Shown: positions 27,042 through 37,915, numbered from the stretch's first letter. The stretch: DNA of 64,000 nucleotides from Cyanobium sp. ATX 6A2 (GCF_024346355.1 NZ_JAGQCU010000002.1:185880-249879), one strand, 5' to 3'. Notes: a model not told the origin generated them from the letters alone. Numbers and translations: made by a program.

Positions 27042-28336
27042 GGCGCCGGAAACGGTTCGCTGAGGGGGGGCTGGCCGTTACGGGCCAGGCGCAGGCCGGC
27101 CGCCATCCAGCGGCAGGCGGGGGGGAAGAAGTTGCGGTAGGTGGCGCGCTCGTGACCCGCGGGGGTGAGGAAGCCGCTGCCGCGCAGCACGAACTGGGAG
27201 CTCATGAACTTGCCGTTGTATTCGCCCACGGCGCCGGCGGCCGGCCCATAGCCCGGGTAGGGGCGGTAGGGGCTGGCGGTCCACTGCCAGAGCAGTCCAT
27301 CGGCCTGGGGTAGCCCCCCCGCCGGCGCCTGGGCGGCGGCCGCCAGCTCCCATTCAGCCTCGCTGGGCAGCCGGGCACCGGCCCAGCGGGCGTAGGCGTC
27401 GGCCTCGAACCAGCTCAGGTGTCGCACCGGCGCCCGGGCCTGCCGCGGCTGCAGCCCGGCCAGGGTGAATTCGGCCTCCCCGCGCCAGTAGCGCGGCGCC
27501 CTCCAGCCCCGCTGCTGGCACACGGCCCAGCCCTCGCTCATCCACAGCTCCGGTCGCCGATAGCCGCCGTCGGCGATGAAGGCGGCGTAGTCGCCGTTGC
27601 TCACCAGCGTCGGGGCCAGACAGAAGGGTTCCAGCCACACCCTGTGGCGGGGCGCCTCGTTGTCGAAGTGGAACCCACCCCCGCCGTGACCGATCTCCAC
27701 CAGCCCGCCAGGCCAGCCCAGCCAGGTCTTGCCAGGGCCGGAGCCGGCCCCATCGATCCAGGCTGCCAGCCGCCGTTGCCAGAGCGCTTCGGGGCCATCG
27801 GGGCCGGTGTCGTAGGCGGGGGCCAGGGGGTTGCGGCTGAAGCCGTCCAGCAGGTCCATCAGCAGCAGTTCCTGATGCTGTTGCTCGTGCTGGCGCCCCA
27901 GCTCCAGCAGCTCCCGCAGCGCCACGGCGCGGCTGGGCTCGAGCCGCTCCAGCAGCGCGGGAAGCTGCCCCAGGGCGGCATCCAGACGCTTTCGCCAGGC
28001 CAGCACGGCGGCGATCGGCGGCCGGCTGAGCAGGCCGCGCTGGGGCCGCGGATGGCGCTCGCCAACGGCGTCGTAATAGCTGTTGAACAGGAACCCCCAG
28101 GCCTCGGGGGCGGGCTCGTAGGCCAGGGGCAGCCCCGCCTGCAGCAGGGGCCTGAGCACGAACTGCTCGAAGAACCAGGTGGTGTGCCCCAGGTGCCACT
28201 TGGGCGGGCTGGCGTCGGCCATGCCCTGGAGGCAGAGGTCCTCCGGTTCCAGGGGTGCGATCAGCTCCAGGCTGCGGGCGCGCACGGCGAGCAGATCGCT
28301 GGCCAGATCGGTCCCCTGCAGCAGGCCGCTGGTCAT
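27038..28336 (-). CDS. egtB: Ergothioneine biosynthesis sulfoxide synthase EgtB
   Basis: EgtB is a non-heme iron enzyme that joins hercynine to a thiol and O2. The N-terminal DinB-like domain has the three iron ligands: His51 in WHLGHTTWFFEQFVL, and His150/His154 in RQHEQQHQELLLMD. The C-terminal half is a formylglycine-enzyme-like lectin fold (HLSWFEADAYARWAGARLPSE, then LWQWTASPYRPY). No egtA, egtC or egtE is nearby. Cyanobacterial EgtBs are thought to be the type using cysteine directly, so the route would be His to hercynine to hercynylcysteine sulfoxide. The frame is open to 28657; ATG at 28336 (432 residues) or 28363 gives family-like starts. Confidence 0.92.
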   Translation of the reverse strand: MTSGLLQGTDLASDLLAVRARSLELIAPLEPEDLCLQGMADASPPKWHLGHTTWFFEQFVLRPLLQAGLPLAYEPAPEAWGFLFNSYYDAVGERHPRPQRGLLSRPPIAAVLAWRKRLDAALGQLPALLERLEPSRAVALRELLELGRQHEQQHQELLLMDLLDGFSRNPLAPAYDTGPDGPEALWQRRLAAWIDGAGSGPGKTWLGWPGGLVEIGHGGGGFHFDNEAPRHRVWLEPFCLAPTLVSNGDYAAFIADGGYRRPELWMSEGWAVCQQRGWRAPRYWRGEAEFTLAGLQPRQARAPVRHLSWFEADAYARWAGARLPSEAEWELAAAAQAPAGGLPQADGLLWQWTASPYRPYPGYGPAAGAVGEYNGKFMSSQFVLRGSGFLTPAGHERATYRNFFPPACRWMAAGLRLARNGQPPLSEPFPAP

Positions 28337-28403
28337 CGCATCACTGGGCTCAGGCCCGACCATAGGGAGCTTGCCTACGATCCGCCCACGCGGCGGAGGC
28401 TTG

Positions 28404-29405
28404 ATGGGTGGGATCAGTGAGGGGTTCGTCGCCGCGGTGGGCCACACGCCGCTCATCCGCCTGCGCCTGCTCAGTGAGCTCACCGGCTGCACGATCCTCG
28501 GCAAGGCCGAGTTCATGAACCCCGGTGGTTCGGTGAAGGATCGGGCCGCCCTGGGCATCCTGCTGGAGGCGGAGGAGCAGGGGCTGCTCCAGCCCGGCGG
28601 CACGGTGGTGGAGGGCACCGCCGGCAACACCGGCATCGGCCTCACCCACATCTGCAATGCCCGCGGCTACAAGGCCCTGATCGTCATTCCCGATACGCAG
28701 TCGGCCGAGAAGATCAACCTGCTGCGCAGCCTCGGCGCCGAGGTGCGCACCGTGCCGGCCGTGCCCTACCGCGACCCCAACAACTACGTGAAGCTCTCGG
28801 GTCGCATCGCCGCCGAAACCCCCGGAGCCGTGTGGGCCAACCAGTTCGACAACCTGGCCAACCGCCGCGCTCACTACGCCAGCACCGGGCCGGAGATCTG
28901 GGAGCAGACCGGGGGCAGGCTGGATGCCTGGGTGGCGGCCACCGGTACCGGCGGCACCTACGCCGGTGTGGCGCTGTTCCTCAAGGAACGCAACCCGAGG
29001 GTGCGCTGCGTGCTGGCCGACCCCCATGGCAGTGCGCTCTATTCCTGGGCGAAAACCGGCGAACTGGCCAGCGAGGGCAATTCGGTGACCGAGGGCATCG
29101 GCAACAGCCGCATCACCGCCAACCTCCAGGGGGCGCCCGTTGATGACGCCGTGCGCATCGCCGACCAGGCTGCCCTCGACACCATCTACGACCTGCTCTG
29201 GCGCGAGGGACTGTTCATGGGGGGCTCGGTGGGCATCAACGTGGCCGCGGCGGTGGAGACGGCGCGGCGGCTGGGCCCGGGCCACACGATCGTCACCGTG
29301 CTCTGCGACAGCGGCGACCGCTATCGGTCCCGGCTCTACGACCGTGACTGGCTGGCGAGCCGTGGGTTGCGGCAACCTGAGCGCCCAGCGGTAGCCGCCG
29401 GCTGA
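28404..29405 (+). CDS. Cysteine synthase family protein (O-acetylserine sulfhydrylase-like)
   Basis: PLP enzyme of fold type II, 333 residues. NPGGSVKDRAALG holds the PLP Lys, EGTAGNTGIGLTHI the substrate loop, ATGTGGTYAGVALFLKE the phosphate loop and LCDSGDRYRSRLY the end motif. The MNPGGSVKDRAA/GTAGNTGIG variant differs from canonical CysK (GTSGNTGI), as in a divergent cyanobacterial/plant subgroup. The frame is open 75 codons further upstream, but the ATG at 28404 gives the conserved start GFVAAVGHTPLIRL. It is divergent from egtB, which uses cysteine, with 67 bases between starts. The next gene overlaps by one base (TGATG). Confidence 0.9.
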   Translation: MGGISEGFVAAVGHTPLIRLRLLSELTGCTILGKAEFMNPGGSVKDRAALGILLEAEEQGLLQPGGTVVEGTAGNTGIGLTHICNARGYKALIVIPDTQSAEKINLLRSLGAEVRTVPAVPYRDPNNYVKLSGRIAAETPGAVWANQFDNLANRRAHYASTGPEIWEQTGGRLDAWVAATGTGGTYAGVALFLKERNPRVRCVLADPHGSALYSWAKTGELASEGNSVTEGIGNSRITANLQGAPVDDAVRIADQAALDTIYDLLWREGLFMGGSVGINVAAAVETARRLGPGHTIVTVLCDSGDRYRSRLYDRDWLASRGLRQPERPAVAAG

Positions 29406-31534
29406 TGGCATCCGACTCCGAGCACACCAGTGACTCCCGCCCGGGCGAGCTGATCGGCGATCGCTACAGGCTGGAGCAGCAGCTGGGGGAGGGGCCCCAG
29501 GGCTGGGTGTGGCGCGGCTGTGACCAACTCGCCGCCGATGCCCCGGTGGTGCTGCGCCAGCTCGGGCCGGAGCACGATCAGCAGCGGGCGCGGGAGCTCT
29601 GGAGCCGCCTGCAGGGGGTGCTGCACCCCCAGGTGCCGCGCCTGGGGGCGGCCATCAGCCACAACGGCAGCCTCTGGTTGGTGCGCGAGTGGCTGTCCGG
29701 TCCCACCTTCGCTGATCTGCAGGCCGCCCGGGGCCAGCGCCAGATGGTGTTCGGGGCCGGCGAGGTGCTGCTGCTGCTGCGCCAGATCCTGCCGGCGCTG
29801 GCGGTGTTGCATGGCCAGCAGCTGGCCCACGGCGACCTCTGCCCCGCCAACCTGCTGCGCCGTGACAGCGACGGGCTGCCGGTGCTGCTCGACTACGGCC
29901 TGGTGGCCGGCACGGCGGCCGTGACCCCCGGCTATGCACCGCCCGAGCTGGCCAGCGGCCAGCGCCTGGAACCGTGGATGGACTGCCACGCCCTGGGCGT
30001 GACGGCCCTGGTGCTGCTCAGCGGTGATCCGCCCGAGCGGCTGCTCGACCCCGCCACCATGGCCTGGCGCTGGCCGGCGTCCCTGGCCGAGGAGCCTGGG
30101 CTGCGGGCCGCCCTGGAGGGGCTGCTGGCCACCGATCCTGGGCGCCGCTACGGCTCGGCGGCGGCGGCGCTGGCGGCCATGCAGGCCCTGCCCATGCCGG
30201 AGAGCACCGGACCGGTGCCGCGCTCCGACCGCACCCTGGCCCTGGTGCCGCCGGCCGCACCGCCGCCACCGCCAGCCACCGCTGCCAGCCCGGCCCCGCC
30301 CCTGCCGCCGGCCCTCGGCATTGCGGCGGCCGCCGCCACCGCCGCTGCTGGGGCGGCTGGTTCGAGGCCGTCTGTCCAGCTGCCGTTTGAACCGGTGGCC
30401 GCCGCGGAGCCGCCTGATCTCCCCCCCCTCAACACCCTTGACAGCCGCCGGGCGCCCGGCGGCCGGCTGCTGCGGGGCGAGGAGCGCGAGCTGCAGGCCG
30501 ACGGCAGCGTGTGGCCGGTGGTGATGGCTCTGGTGCTCTCGGCCGTGGTGGGCACGGCCCTGGGTTGGTGGTGGCTGAGCCGCGGCACCAGCTCGGAGCC
30601 CAGCACCCCCGATGTGGCTCTGCAGCTGCCCAGCAGCCTGCCCCGGGAGGAGGTGAATCAGCGCCAGCAGCTGCTCAACCGCCTGCGCGCCCTGCAGGTG
30701 GAACGGGCCTGGTTCCTGAAGCTCGTGGATGCCAGCCTGCTGGCCCGCTTCCCGGAGCGGGGCGGGCGCCTGCCCAGCGATTCCGCCGAGGATGCGCCCC
30801 TGCGCCAGGCCTGGAATGACCTGGCCGAGGAGTTGCTGGCCCGGGTGGAACAGCTGCCCCTCACCCTGCGCCAGCGGCTGGGCCGCTATAGCAATGCCGA
30901 CTGGGAGCGGCGCGAGAACCAGCTGGAGTCGCAGGGGCTGAGCCCTCCGGTGCTGCGCCAGCTGGTGTCGGCCAATGCCCAGGCCCTGCTGCCTGGCCGC
31001 TCCGGCACCTCCATCCCCTCTGAGCCGTTTCGCCAGCTCTGGTACGCCGCCGCCGAGCAGAGCCTCTCCAACCTCCAGATCGAGACGATCCAGGCCCGGC
31101 CCCTGCAGACCGAGGTGCGCAACACCTCGGTGGCCGCCGGGGGCGCGCGCCTGTTCCCGGTGCGCGCCCCGGAGGGCCACGCGGTGGTGCTGGGGGTGAA
31201 TGGCTCGCCGTTGATGCAGATGGCCGTGTTCGCCGCCGACGGCACCCTGCTGGAGTCGCGCGGGCCGCTGCGGGTGGTGAGCCTGGACGGGCAGAACCGC
31301 CAGCCGCTGCAGCTGCTGGTGAGCAACGACGGTGTGGCGGCGGGGGTGATCACGCTCTCGGTGCGGGCCGATCCCCCCGCACCGGAGCCGCCGCCGCCGG
31401 TGCCCGAGGCCGGCGAGCGCCGCGAGCCGGCGCCGCAAGACGACAGCCTGGAGGGCCTCTCGGAGCCCCGCCAGGAGCAGGCACCCGAAGCCAACGAGGA
31501 GGCTGGGCCCGCCGGTGCCGACCAGTCCCAGTAG
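29405..31534 (+). CDS. Membrane-anchored protein kinase-like protein, degenerate active site
   Basis: 709 residues in three parts. Residues 20-265 form a Ser/Thr kinase-like domain with an intact glycine loop (LGEGPQGWV) and APPEL. The ATP-binding Lys is Arg51 (VVLRQL), the HRDxKxxN loop is HGDLCPAN (Arg to Gly, Lys to Cys), and DFG is DYG. A Pro/Ala-rich linker leads to one membrane helix (about residues 369-392). The remaining ~310 residues are extracytoplasmic: helical first, then beta-like (FPVRAPEGHAVVLGVNGSPL), then a Pro/Glu-rich tail. It is probably a pseudokinase sensor; weak activity cannot be excluded. It overlaps the cysteine synthase stop by one base. Confidence 0.8.
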   Translation: MASDSEHTSDSRPGELIGDRYRLEQQLGEGPQGWVWRGCDQLAADAPVVLRQLGPEHDQQRARELWSRLQGVLHPQVPRLGAAISHNGSLWLVREWLSGPTFADLQAARGQRQMVFGAGEVLLLLRQILPALAVLHGQQLAHGDLCPANLLRRDSDGLPVLLDYGLVAGTAAVTPGYAPPELASGQRLEPWMDCHALGVTALVLLSGDPPERLLDPATMAWRWPASLAEEPGLRAALEGLLATDPGRRYGSAAAALAAMQALPMPESTGPVPRSDRTLALVPPAAPPPPPATAASPAPPLPPALGIAAAAATAAAGAAGSRPSVQLPFEPVAAAEPPDLPPLNTLDSRRAPGGRLLRGEERELQADGSVWPVVMALVLSAVVGTALGWWWLSRGTSSEPSTPDVALQLPSSLPREEVNQRQQLLNRLRALQVERAWFLKLVDASLLARFPERGGRLPSDSAEDAPLRQAWNDLAEELLARVEQLPLTLRQRLGRYSNADWERRENQLESQGLSPPVLRQLVSANAQALLPGRSGTSIPSEPFRQLWYAAAEQSLSNLQIETIQARPLQTEVRNTSVAAGGARLFPVRAPEGHAVVLGVNGSPLMQMAVFAADGTLLESRGPLRVVSLDGQNRQPLQLLVSNDGVAAGVITLSVRADPPAPEPPPPVPEAGERREPAPQDDSLEGLSEPRQEQAPEANEEAGPAGADQSQ

Positions 31535-31546
31535 CCGAGCTCGGCC

Positions 31547-32047
31547 CTAGATGCGGGCGATGGCGGCGCGGGTCTCCTTCGCCATCTCCTTGCGCTTCTC
31601 CTCCTGGCGCTTGTCGTGCAGCTTGCGGCCCTTGGCCAGACCCAGGGTCACCTTGATCCAGGAGCCCTTGAGATGCAGGTTGAGGGGGATCAGGGTGAGT
31701 CCCTTCTGCTCCAGGGCCACGCGCAGCTTGTCGATCTCGCGGCGGTGGGCCAGCAGGGTGCGCACCCGCAGGGGCTCGTGGTTGAAGTAGGCGCCGGCGT
31801 GGCTGTGGGGGGAGATGTGCACGTTGTGCAGCTGCAGCTGGCCGTTGCGGATCAGGCAGAAGCCGTCGCGCAGGTTGGCCTGGCCGGCCCGGATCGACTT
31901 CACCTCCGTGCCCACCAGCTCGATGCCGCACTCGAGGGTGTCGAGGATCTCGTACTGGTGCCGGGCGAAGCGGTTGTCGGCCAGCAGGCGCTGGGCCGCG
32001 TCGCGCTGGGCCCTGGCGGCGAGCTTCTTGGTGCCGCCCTTGGCCAT
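31547..32047 (-). CDS. smpB: SsrA-binding protein SmpB
   Basis: SmpB delivers tmRNA to stalled ribosomes for trans-translation. The 166-residue protein has the full family outline: [29 protein letters not shown] near the start, [42 protein letters not shown] and a basic C-terminal tail ([20 protein letters not shown]) that becomes helical in the mRNA channel. Only 12 bases separate its stop from that of the convergent kinase-like gene, and it is divergent from ruvB. Confidence 0.97.
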   Translation of the reverse strand: MAKGGTKKLAARAQRDAAQRLLADNRFARHQYEILDTLECGIELVGTEVKSIRAGQANLRDGFCLIRNGQLQLHNVHISPHSHAGAYFNHEPLRVRTLLAHRREIDKLRVALEQKGLTLIPLNLHLKGSWIKVTLGLAKGRKLHDKRQEEKRKEMAKETRAAIARI

Positions 32048-32113
32048 GGCTGTGATCCCGCTGCGCGCCTGCTCCGACTCCCGACCCTAGGCAGGGGCCG
32101 GTACCCTCCACCC

Positions 32114-33229
32114 ATGGCGATCGTTTCCTCCGGATCCCAGGGCCAGGGCCGCCCCGGAGCCACCCCGGCGCCGCGTCGGCTGCTCGACCCGGCGGCCGCC
32201 AACGGGCCGGCACTGGATGGCCCGGCCGCCGTGCCGGAGGTGGTGGTCCGCGAAGACTCCCTGCGGCCGAAACGACTGGACGACTACATCGGCCAGAGCG
32301 AGCTCAAGCAGGTGCTGCGCATCGCCGTGGAGGCCACCCGGGCCCGCGCCGAGGCCCTCGACCACGTGCTGCTCTACGGACCCCCCGGCCTGGGCAAGAC
32401 CACCATGGCCCTGGTGCTGGCCGAGGAGCTGGGGGTGCGCTGCCGCATCACCAGCGCTCCGGCCCTGGAGCGTCCGCGCGACATCGTGGGGCTGCTGGTG
32501 AACCTGCAGCCCCATGAGCTGCTGTTCATCGACGAGATCCACCGCCTCAACCGGGTGGCCGAGGAGCTGCTCTACCCGGCGATGGAGGACTACCGCCTCG
32601 ACCTCACCGTGGGCAAGGGCACCACCGCCCGCACCCGCAGCCTGCCGATCGCCCCCTTCACCCTGGTGGGGGCCACCACCCGCGCCGGGGCGTTGAGTTC
32701 ACCGCTGCGGGATCGCTTCGGGCTGATCCAGCGGTTGGAGTTCTACGGCCTCCACGACCTCCAGGCGATCGTGCTGCGGGCCGCCGGCCTGCTGGAGGTG
32801 CGGCTCGATGCCGCGGCGGCCCTGGAGGTGGCCCGCCGCTGCCGCGGTACCCCGCGCATCGCCAACCGCTTGCTGCGCCGGGTTCGGGATGTGGCGAGTG
32901 TGCGCGGCCGGGAGCAGGTCACGGCCGCGCTGGTGCACGAGGCCCTGACCCTGCACCGGGTGGATGGCCGCGGCCTCGATGCCCACGACCGCCGCCTGCT
33001 CACGCTAATGCTGGAGGGCTACGGCGGCGGTCCTGTGGGCCTCGACACCCTGGCGGCCGGCCTGGGCGAAGACCCCGCCACGCTGGAGGCTGTGGTGGAG
33101 CCCTACCTGCTGCAGCAGGGCCTGATGCAGCGCACCCCCCGCGGGCGTTTGCTCACCGAGGCGGGCCGGGCCCACCTGGCCGACGCTGGCCCGGTGGCCG
33201 CCATTCCTGCCGTTGGCGAGCGCCCATGA
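32114..33229 (+). CDS. ruvB: Holliday junction branch migration ATPase RuvB
   Basis: RuvB drives branch migration with RuvA. The 371-residue protein has a ~45-residue non-conserved N-terminal extension, then [21 protein letters not shown], Walker [16 protein letters not shown], Walker [12 protein letters not shown], sensor 1 [18 protein letters not shown] with the arginine finger, and the winged-helix end ([20 protein letters not shown]). The frame continues far upstream, but ATG 32114 gives a normal size. The next gene's ATG overlaps this stop by 4 bases. Confidence 0.97.
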   Translation: MAIVSSGSQGQGRPGATPAPRRLLDPAAANGPALDGPAAVPEVVVREDSLRPKRLDDYIGQSELKQVLRIAVEATRARAEALDHVLLYGPPGLGKTTMALVLAEELGVRCRITSAPALERPRDIVGLLVNLQPHELLFIDEIHRLNRVAEELLYPAMEDYRLDLTVGKGTTARTRSLPIAPFTLVGATTRAGALSSPLRDRFGLIQRLEFYGLHDLQAIVLRAAGLLEVRLDAAAALEVARRCRGTPRIANRLLRRVRDVASVRGREQVTAALVHEALTLHRVDGRGLDAHDRRLLTLMLEGYGGGPVGLDTLAAGLGEDPATLEAVVEPYLLQQGLMQRTPRGRLLTEAGRAHLADAGPVAAIPAVGERP

Positions 33230-34065
33230 GCCGGCCCCCGCTGCGCTCTGCGGCCCTGCCCCTGCTGGTGCTGCTGCTCACGGCGCTGCTGGCGGTGGTG
33301 CCGGCTGCCGCTGCCGCCAGGGTCGTTGGCGCCGGTGGCGGAGCTCCGCCCCAGACGCCGCTGCCGGAGCTGTTCGATCAGGCCCTGCGGGCCAGCCGCG
33401 AGGGGCGCTTCGGCGATGCCCTGCCGCTCTGGAACCAGGTGCTGGAGGTGGCGCCGGACGACGCGGCGGCCTGGAGCAACCGCGGCAACGTGCAGCTGGC
33501 CCTGGGGGATCCCCGGGCGGCGATCGCCGACCAGACCCACGCCATCGCGCTGGAGCCCGGCAGCAGTGATCCCCACCTCAACCGCGGCACCGCCGAGGAG
33601 GCCCTGCAGCGCTGGGATGCCGCCGAGGCCGACTACCGCTGGATCCTGGAGCGGCCCGATGCCGGGGAGGTGCGGGCCTCGGCCCTCTACAACCTGGGCA
33701 ACGTGCAGGGTTCCCGCGGCGACTGGGTTGCCGCCCGCCACAGCTTCGAGGCGGCCGCCGATCTGCGGCCCGGCTTCGCCATGGCCCGCTCCAGCGCTGC
33801 CCTGGCCGCCTTCCAGCTCGGCGAGCTGGAGGTGGCTGAGCGCAGCCTGCGCTCCCTGATCCGCCGCCATCCCCTGTTCGCCGACGCCCGCGCCGGCCTC
33901 ACCGCCCTGCTCTGGCGGCGTGGCGCCCGCGGCGAGGCCGAGAGCAACTGGGTGTCGGCCTCCGGTCTCGATCCCCGTTACCGCCAGCGAGAATGGCTGC
34001 AGAGCACCCGGCGCTGGCCCCCGGAGCCGGTGGAGGCGCTGCAGCAGTTCCTGGCGATCACCTGA
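33226..34065 (+). CDS. Exported TPR-repeat protein
   Basis: A 279-residue protein with a signal peptide ([21 protein letters not shown], cleavage near residue 30) and at least five tetratricopeptide units, e.g. [31 protein letters not shown] repeats followed by [23 protein letters not shown] and [21 protein letters not shown] (about residues 50-210). Similar periplasmic or thylakoid-lumen TPR proteins serve assembly factors; no partner can be named. It overlaps ruvB by 4 bases at its start and the peptidase gene by one base at its end. Confidence 0.87.
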   Translation: MSRPPLRSAALPLLVLLLTALLAVVPAAAAARVVGAGGGAPPQTPLPELFDQALRASREGRFGDALPLWNQVLEVAPDDAAAWSNRGNVQLALGDPRAAIADQTHAIALEPGSSDPHLNRGTAEEALQRWDAAEADYRWILERPDAGEVRASALYNLGNVQGSRGDWVAARHSFEAAADLRPGFAMARSSAALAAFQLGELEVAERSLRSLIRRHPLFADARAGLTALLWRRGARGEAESNWVSASGLDPRYRQREWLQSTRRWPPEPVEALQQFLAIT

Positions 34066-35321
34066 TGCCCCCCCTTGATTGTCTGCCGCTGCAAACCTCC
34101 CCGAGCTGGCTGGAGCTGGGGCTGGAGCAGGACCTGGCCGCGGTGCTGCCCGAGCTGATCCAGCTGCGCCGCCACCTGCACCGCCATCCGGAGCTGAGCG
34201 GCCACGAGCAGCAGACCGCCGCCCTGGTGGCGGGCGAGCTGCGGCGCTGGGGCTGGGAGGTGCGCGAGGGCGTGGGCCGCACCGGCGTGCTGGCGGAGCT
34301 TGGCCCCCGGCTGCGGCCCGATGGCTCGCCCGCACCGCTGGTGGCCCTGCGGGTGGACATGGATGCCCTGCCGGTGGAGGAGCGCACCGAGCTCGACTAC
34401 GCCTCCACCGTGCAGGGCCTGATGCACGCCTGCGGCCACGACATGCACAGCGCCGTGGGCCTGGGGGTGGCCGCCCTGCTGGCGGCCCTGGCCGGGCGCC
34501 AGCCCGAGCGGCTCACGGCCCGGGTGCGGCTGCTCTTCCAGCCGGCGGAGGAAACGGCCGAGGGGGCGGCCTGGATGAAGGCCGATGGCGCCATCGAGGG
34601 CGTCGATGCCCTGTTCGGGGTGCATGTGTTCCCCTCGATCCCGGTGGGGCAGATCGGCGTGCGCAGCGGCAGCCTCACCGCCGCCGCCGGCGAACTGGAG
34701 ATCGAGGTGATCGGCGAGAGCGGCCATGGTGCCCGGCCGCACCAGAGCACCGATGCGATCTGGATCGCGGCCCGGGTGGTGAGCGGCCTGCAGGAGGCGA
34801 TCAGCCGCCGACTCGACGCCCTGCATCCGGTGGTGGTGAGTTTCGGGCGCATCGAGGGGGGTCGCGCCTTCAACGTGATCGCCGACCACGTGCGCCTGCT
34901 GGGCACGGTGCGCTGCCTCGACCTGGAGCTGCACGACCGGCTGCCGCTGTGGATCGAGGAGACGGTGCACGCCCTCTGCCGCGGCCACGGCGGTGAGGCC
35001 CGGGTGCGCTACCGCCGCATCTCGCCGCCGGTGCACAACGACCACGAGCTCACCGCCCTGGTGGCCGAGGCCGGCGTGGAGCTGCTGGGACCCGCCCAGG
35101 TGCAGTGGCTGGAGCAGCCGTCGCTGGGCGCTGAAGACTTCGCCGAACTGCTCGACGGCCTGCGCGGCACGATGTTTCGGCTGGGGGTGGCGGGCCCGGA
35201 GGGCTGCACGCCGCTGCACAGCAACACCTTCGCGCCCGATGAGGGCGCCCTGGCGGTGGGGGTGAGGGTGCTCAGCCTCACCCTGCTGCGCTGGATGGAA
35301 CGCCAGAGCACACCCCTGTGA
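34065..35321 (+). CDS. M20D-family amidohydrolase (hippurate/IAA-amino-acid hydrolase type)
   Basis: A zinc-dependent amidohydrolase of 418 residues. It shows LRRHLHRHPELSGHE, LRVDMDALPVEE, the metal-binding HACGHDMHSAVGLG, FQPAEETAEGAAWM with the catalytic Glu pair, a dimerisation insert (VIGESGHGARPHQSTDA) and the late metal His in PLHSNTFAPDEGALA. Substrates in this family include N-acyl amino acids, hippurate and auxin conjugates. The frame is open 24 codons further upstream, but ATG 34065 overlaps the TPR gene's TGA (TGATG). Confidence 0.92.
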   Translation: MPPLDCLPLQTSPSWLELGLEQDLAAVLPELIQLRRHLHRHPELSGHEQQTAALVAGELRRWGWEVREGVGRTGVLAELGPRLRPDGSPAPLVALRVDMDALPVEERTELDYASTVQGLMHACGHDMHSAVGLGVAALLAALAGRQPERLTARVRLLFQPAEETAEGAAWMKADGAIEGVDALFGVHVFPSIPVGQIGVRSGSLTAAAGELEIEVIGESGHGARPHQSTDAIWIAARVVSGLQEAISRRLDALHPVVVSFGRIEGGRAFNVIADHVRLLGTVRCLDLELHDRLPLWIEETVHALCRGHGGEARVRYRRISPPVHNDHELTALVAEAGVELLGPAQVQWLEQPSLGAEDFAELLDGLRGTMFRLGVAGPEGCTPLHSNTFAPDEGALAVGVRVLSLTLLRWMERQSTPL

Positions 35322-35548
35322 CCTCGAAACCGGTGCGCTCCCGCCTCCTGCTCGATGGGCTGATGGTGTTCGCGGCGCCGTTGCTGATCCTGCTGGCCCT
35401 GGCGGTGCTGCTGCAGCGCCAGGGGCGCGATCGCCTCCAGGCCGTACCGGCCCTGGCCATCGGCAGCGCTCTGATGGTGGCCAGCCGGGTGCGTCGTCAG
35501 CGCCGCCGCCGGGACTTGTTGCTGGCCCTGCGACAGGAACGGCGCTGA
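35318..35548 (+). CDS. Small two-helix membrane protein, unknown (possibly DUF3188)
   Basis: A 76-residue basic protein with two membrane segments, LMVFAAPLLILLALAVLL (about residues 15-32) and AVPALAIGSALMVASRV (about 42-58), and a strongly basic C-terminal tail (RRQRRRRDLLLALRQERR), which puts that end in the cytoplasm. The GTG start overlaps the peptidase stop (GTGA). Size and topology resemble DUF3188 proteins of cyanobacteria, recalled only loosely. Confidence 0.65.
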   Translation: MTSKPVRSRLLLDGLMVFAAPLLILLALAVLLQRQGRDRLQAVPALAIGSALMVASRVRRQRRRRDLLLALRQERR

Positions 35549-35566
35549 TGCAGGCAAGCTGGTGGC

Positions 35567-36163
35567 ATGAGCAACCAGCCAAACCTCCAGCAGCTGCGCG
35601 ACGCGATCACCTGTGGCGATCCCGGCCGGTCCATGCCCGCCCTGGTGGCCCTGCGCGAGGCCACGGTGGAGGAGGCGGTGCCCCTGTTGCTGCTGGGGCT
35701 GGCGGAGGAGGCCTTCCTGGTGCGCTCGCTGAGCTGCGCCGGCCTGGGCGTGAAGTGCAATGAGGCCGGCCGGCAGGCCCTGGTGCGGGCCCTGGAGGGC
35801 GATGCCGATCCCAACGTGCGCGCCGAGGCGGCCAACTCGCTGGTGAACCACGGGTTGGAGCAGGCCTGGCCCCTGCTGCTGGAGGCCTTCCGCCGCGACC
35901 AGGAGTGGCTGCTGCGCTGCAGCGTGCTCTCGGCGGTGGCCGAGCATCCCGAAGCCCGCCCCGAGAAGCTGCTGGAGCTGGCCAGCCTGGCGATCGAGGC
36001 CAGTGATGGCACCGTGCGGGTGGGCGGCGCCGAGATCCTCGGCCGGCTGGTGCGGGAGGGCGAGGAGCCGTCTGCGGCCACAGCTCGCGGGCTGCTGCAG
36101 CGGCTCCAGGCCGATCCCGACCACCGGGTGGTGGGCGCCGCCCTCAACGGCCTGCAGGCCTGA
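35567..36163 (+). CDS. HEAT-repeat protein
   Basis: A 198-residue helical-repeat protein. Units such as PALVALREATVEEAVPLLLLGL, QALVRALEGDADPNVRAEAANSL and PLLLEAFRRDQEWLLRCSVLSAV recur every ~30-35 residues with the DxxxxVRxxAAxxL pattern. In cyanobacteria such proteins include phycobilin lyases (CpcE/F type), NblB and adaptors; nothing here identifies a bilin lyase. It follows the small membrane protein after 18 bases and ends 26 bases before the TPP riboswitch region. Confidence 0.85.
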   Translation: MSNQPNLQQLRDAITCGDPGRSMPALVALREATVEEAVPLLLLGLAEEAFLVRSLSCAGLGVKCNEAGRQALVRALEGDADPNVRAEAANSLVNHGLEQAWPLLLEAFRRDQEWLLRCSVLSAVAEHPEARPEKLLELASLAIEASDGTVRVGGAEILGRLVREGEEPSAATARGLLQRLQADPDHRVVGAALNGLQA

Positions 36164-36189
36164 GCAGCGTGGCTAGGGTTAGTTGGTCA

Positions 36190-37758
<1,569 letters not shown>

Positions 37759-37831
37759 GTTGGTGGAGCGGCCCCAGCGGCTGATTCCGGACGCTCCCTG
37801 GCAGGCCCCCCCAGTCCCTATGGGTCGATCC

Positions 37832-37865
37832 GGCAACTCCGGGCTGCCAGCCACCTGGAGTTGCC
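37832..37865. terminator. Stem-loop after thiC
   Basis: GGCAACTCC (37832-37840) pairs perfectly with GGAGTTGCC (37857-37865) with a 16-base loop, 74 bases after the thiC stop. There is no T-run. It may end the thiC mRNA or belong to the leader of the sulfur genes. Confidence 0.4.
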
Positions 37866-37915
37866 TGCCGTCACCGACGTGTTTAGGGTCCGGCTGTCTT
37901 CGGTGACCGCATCGA

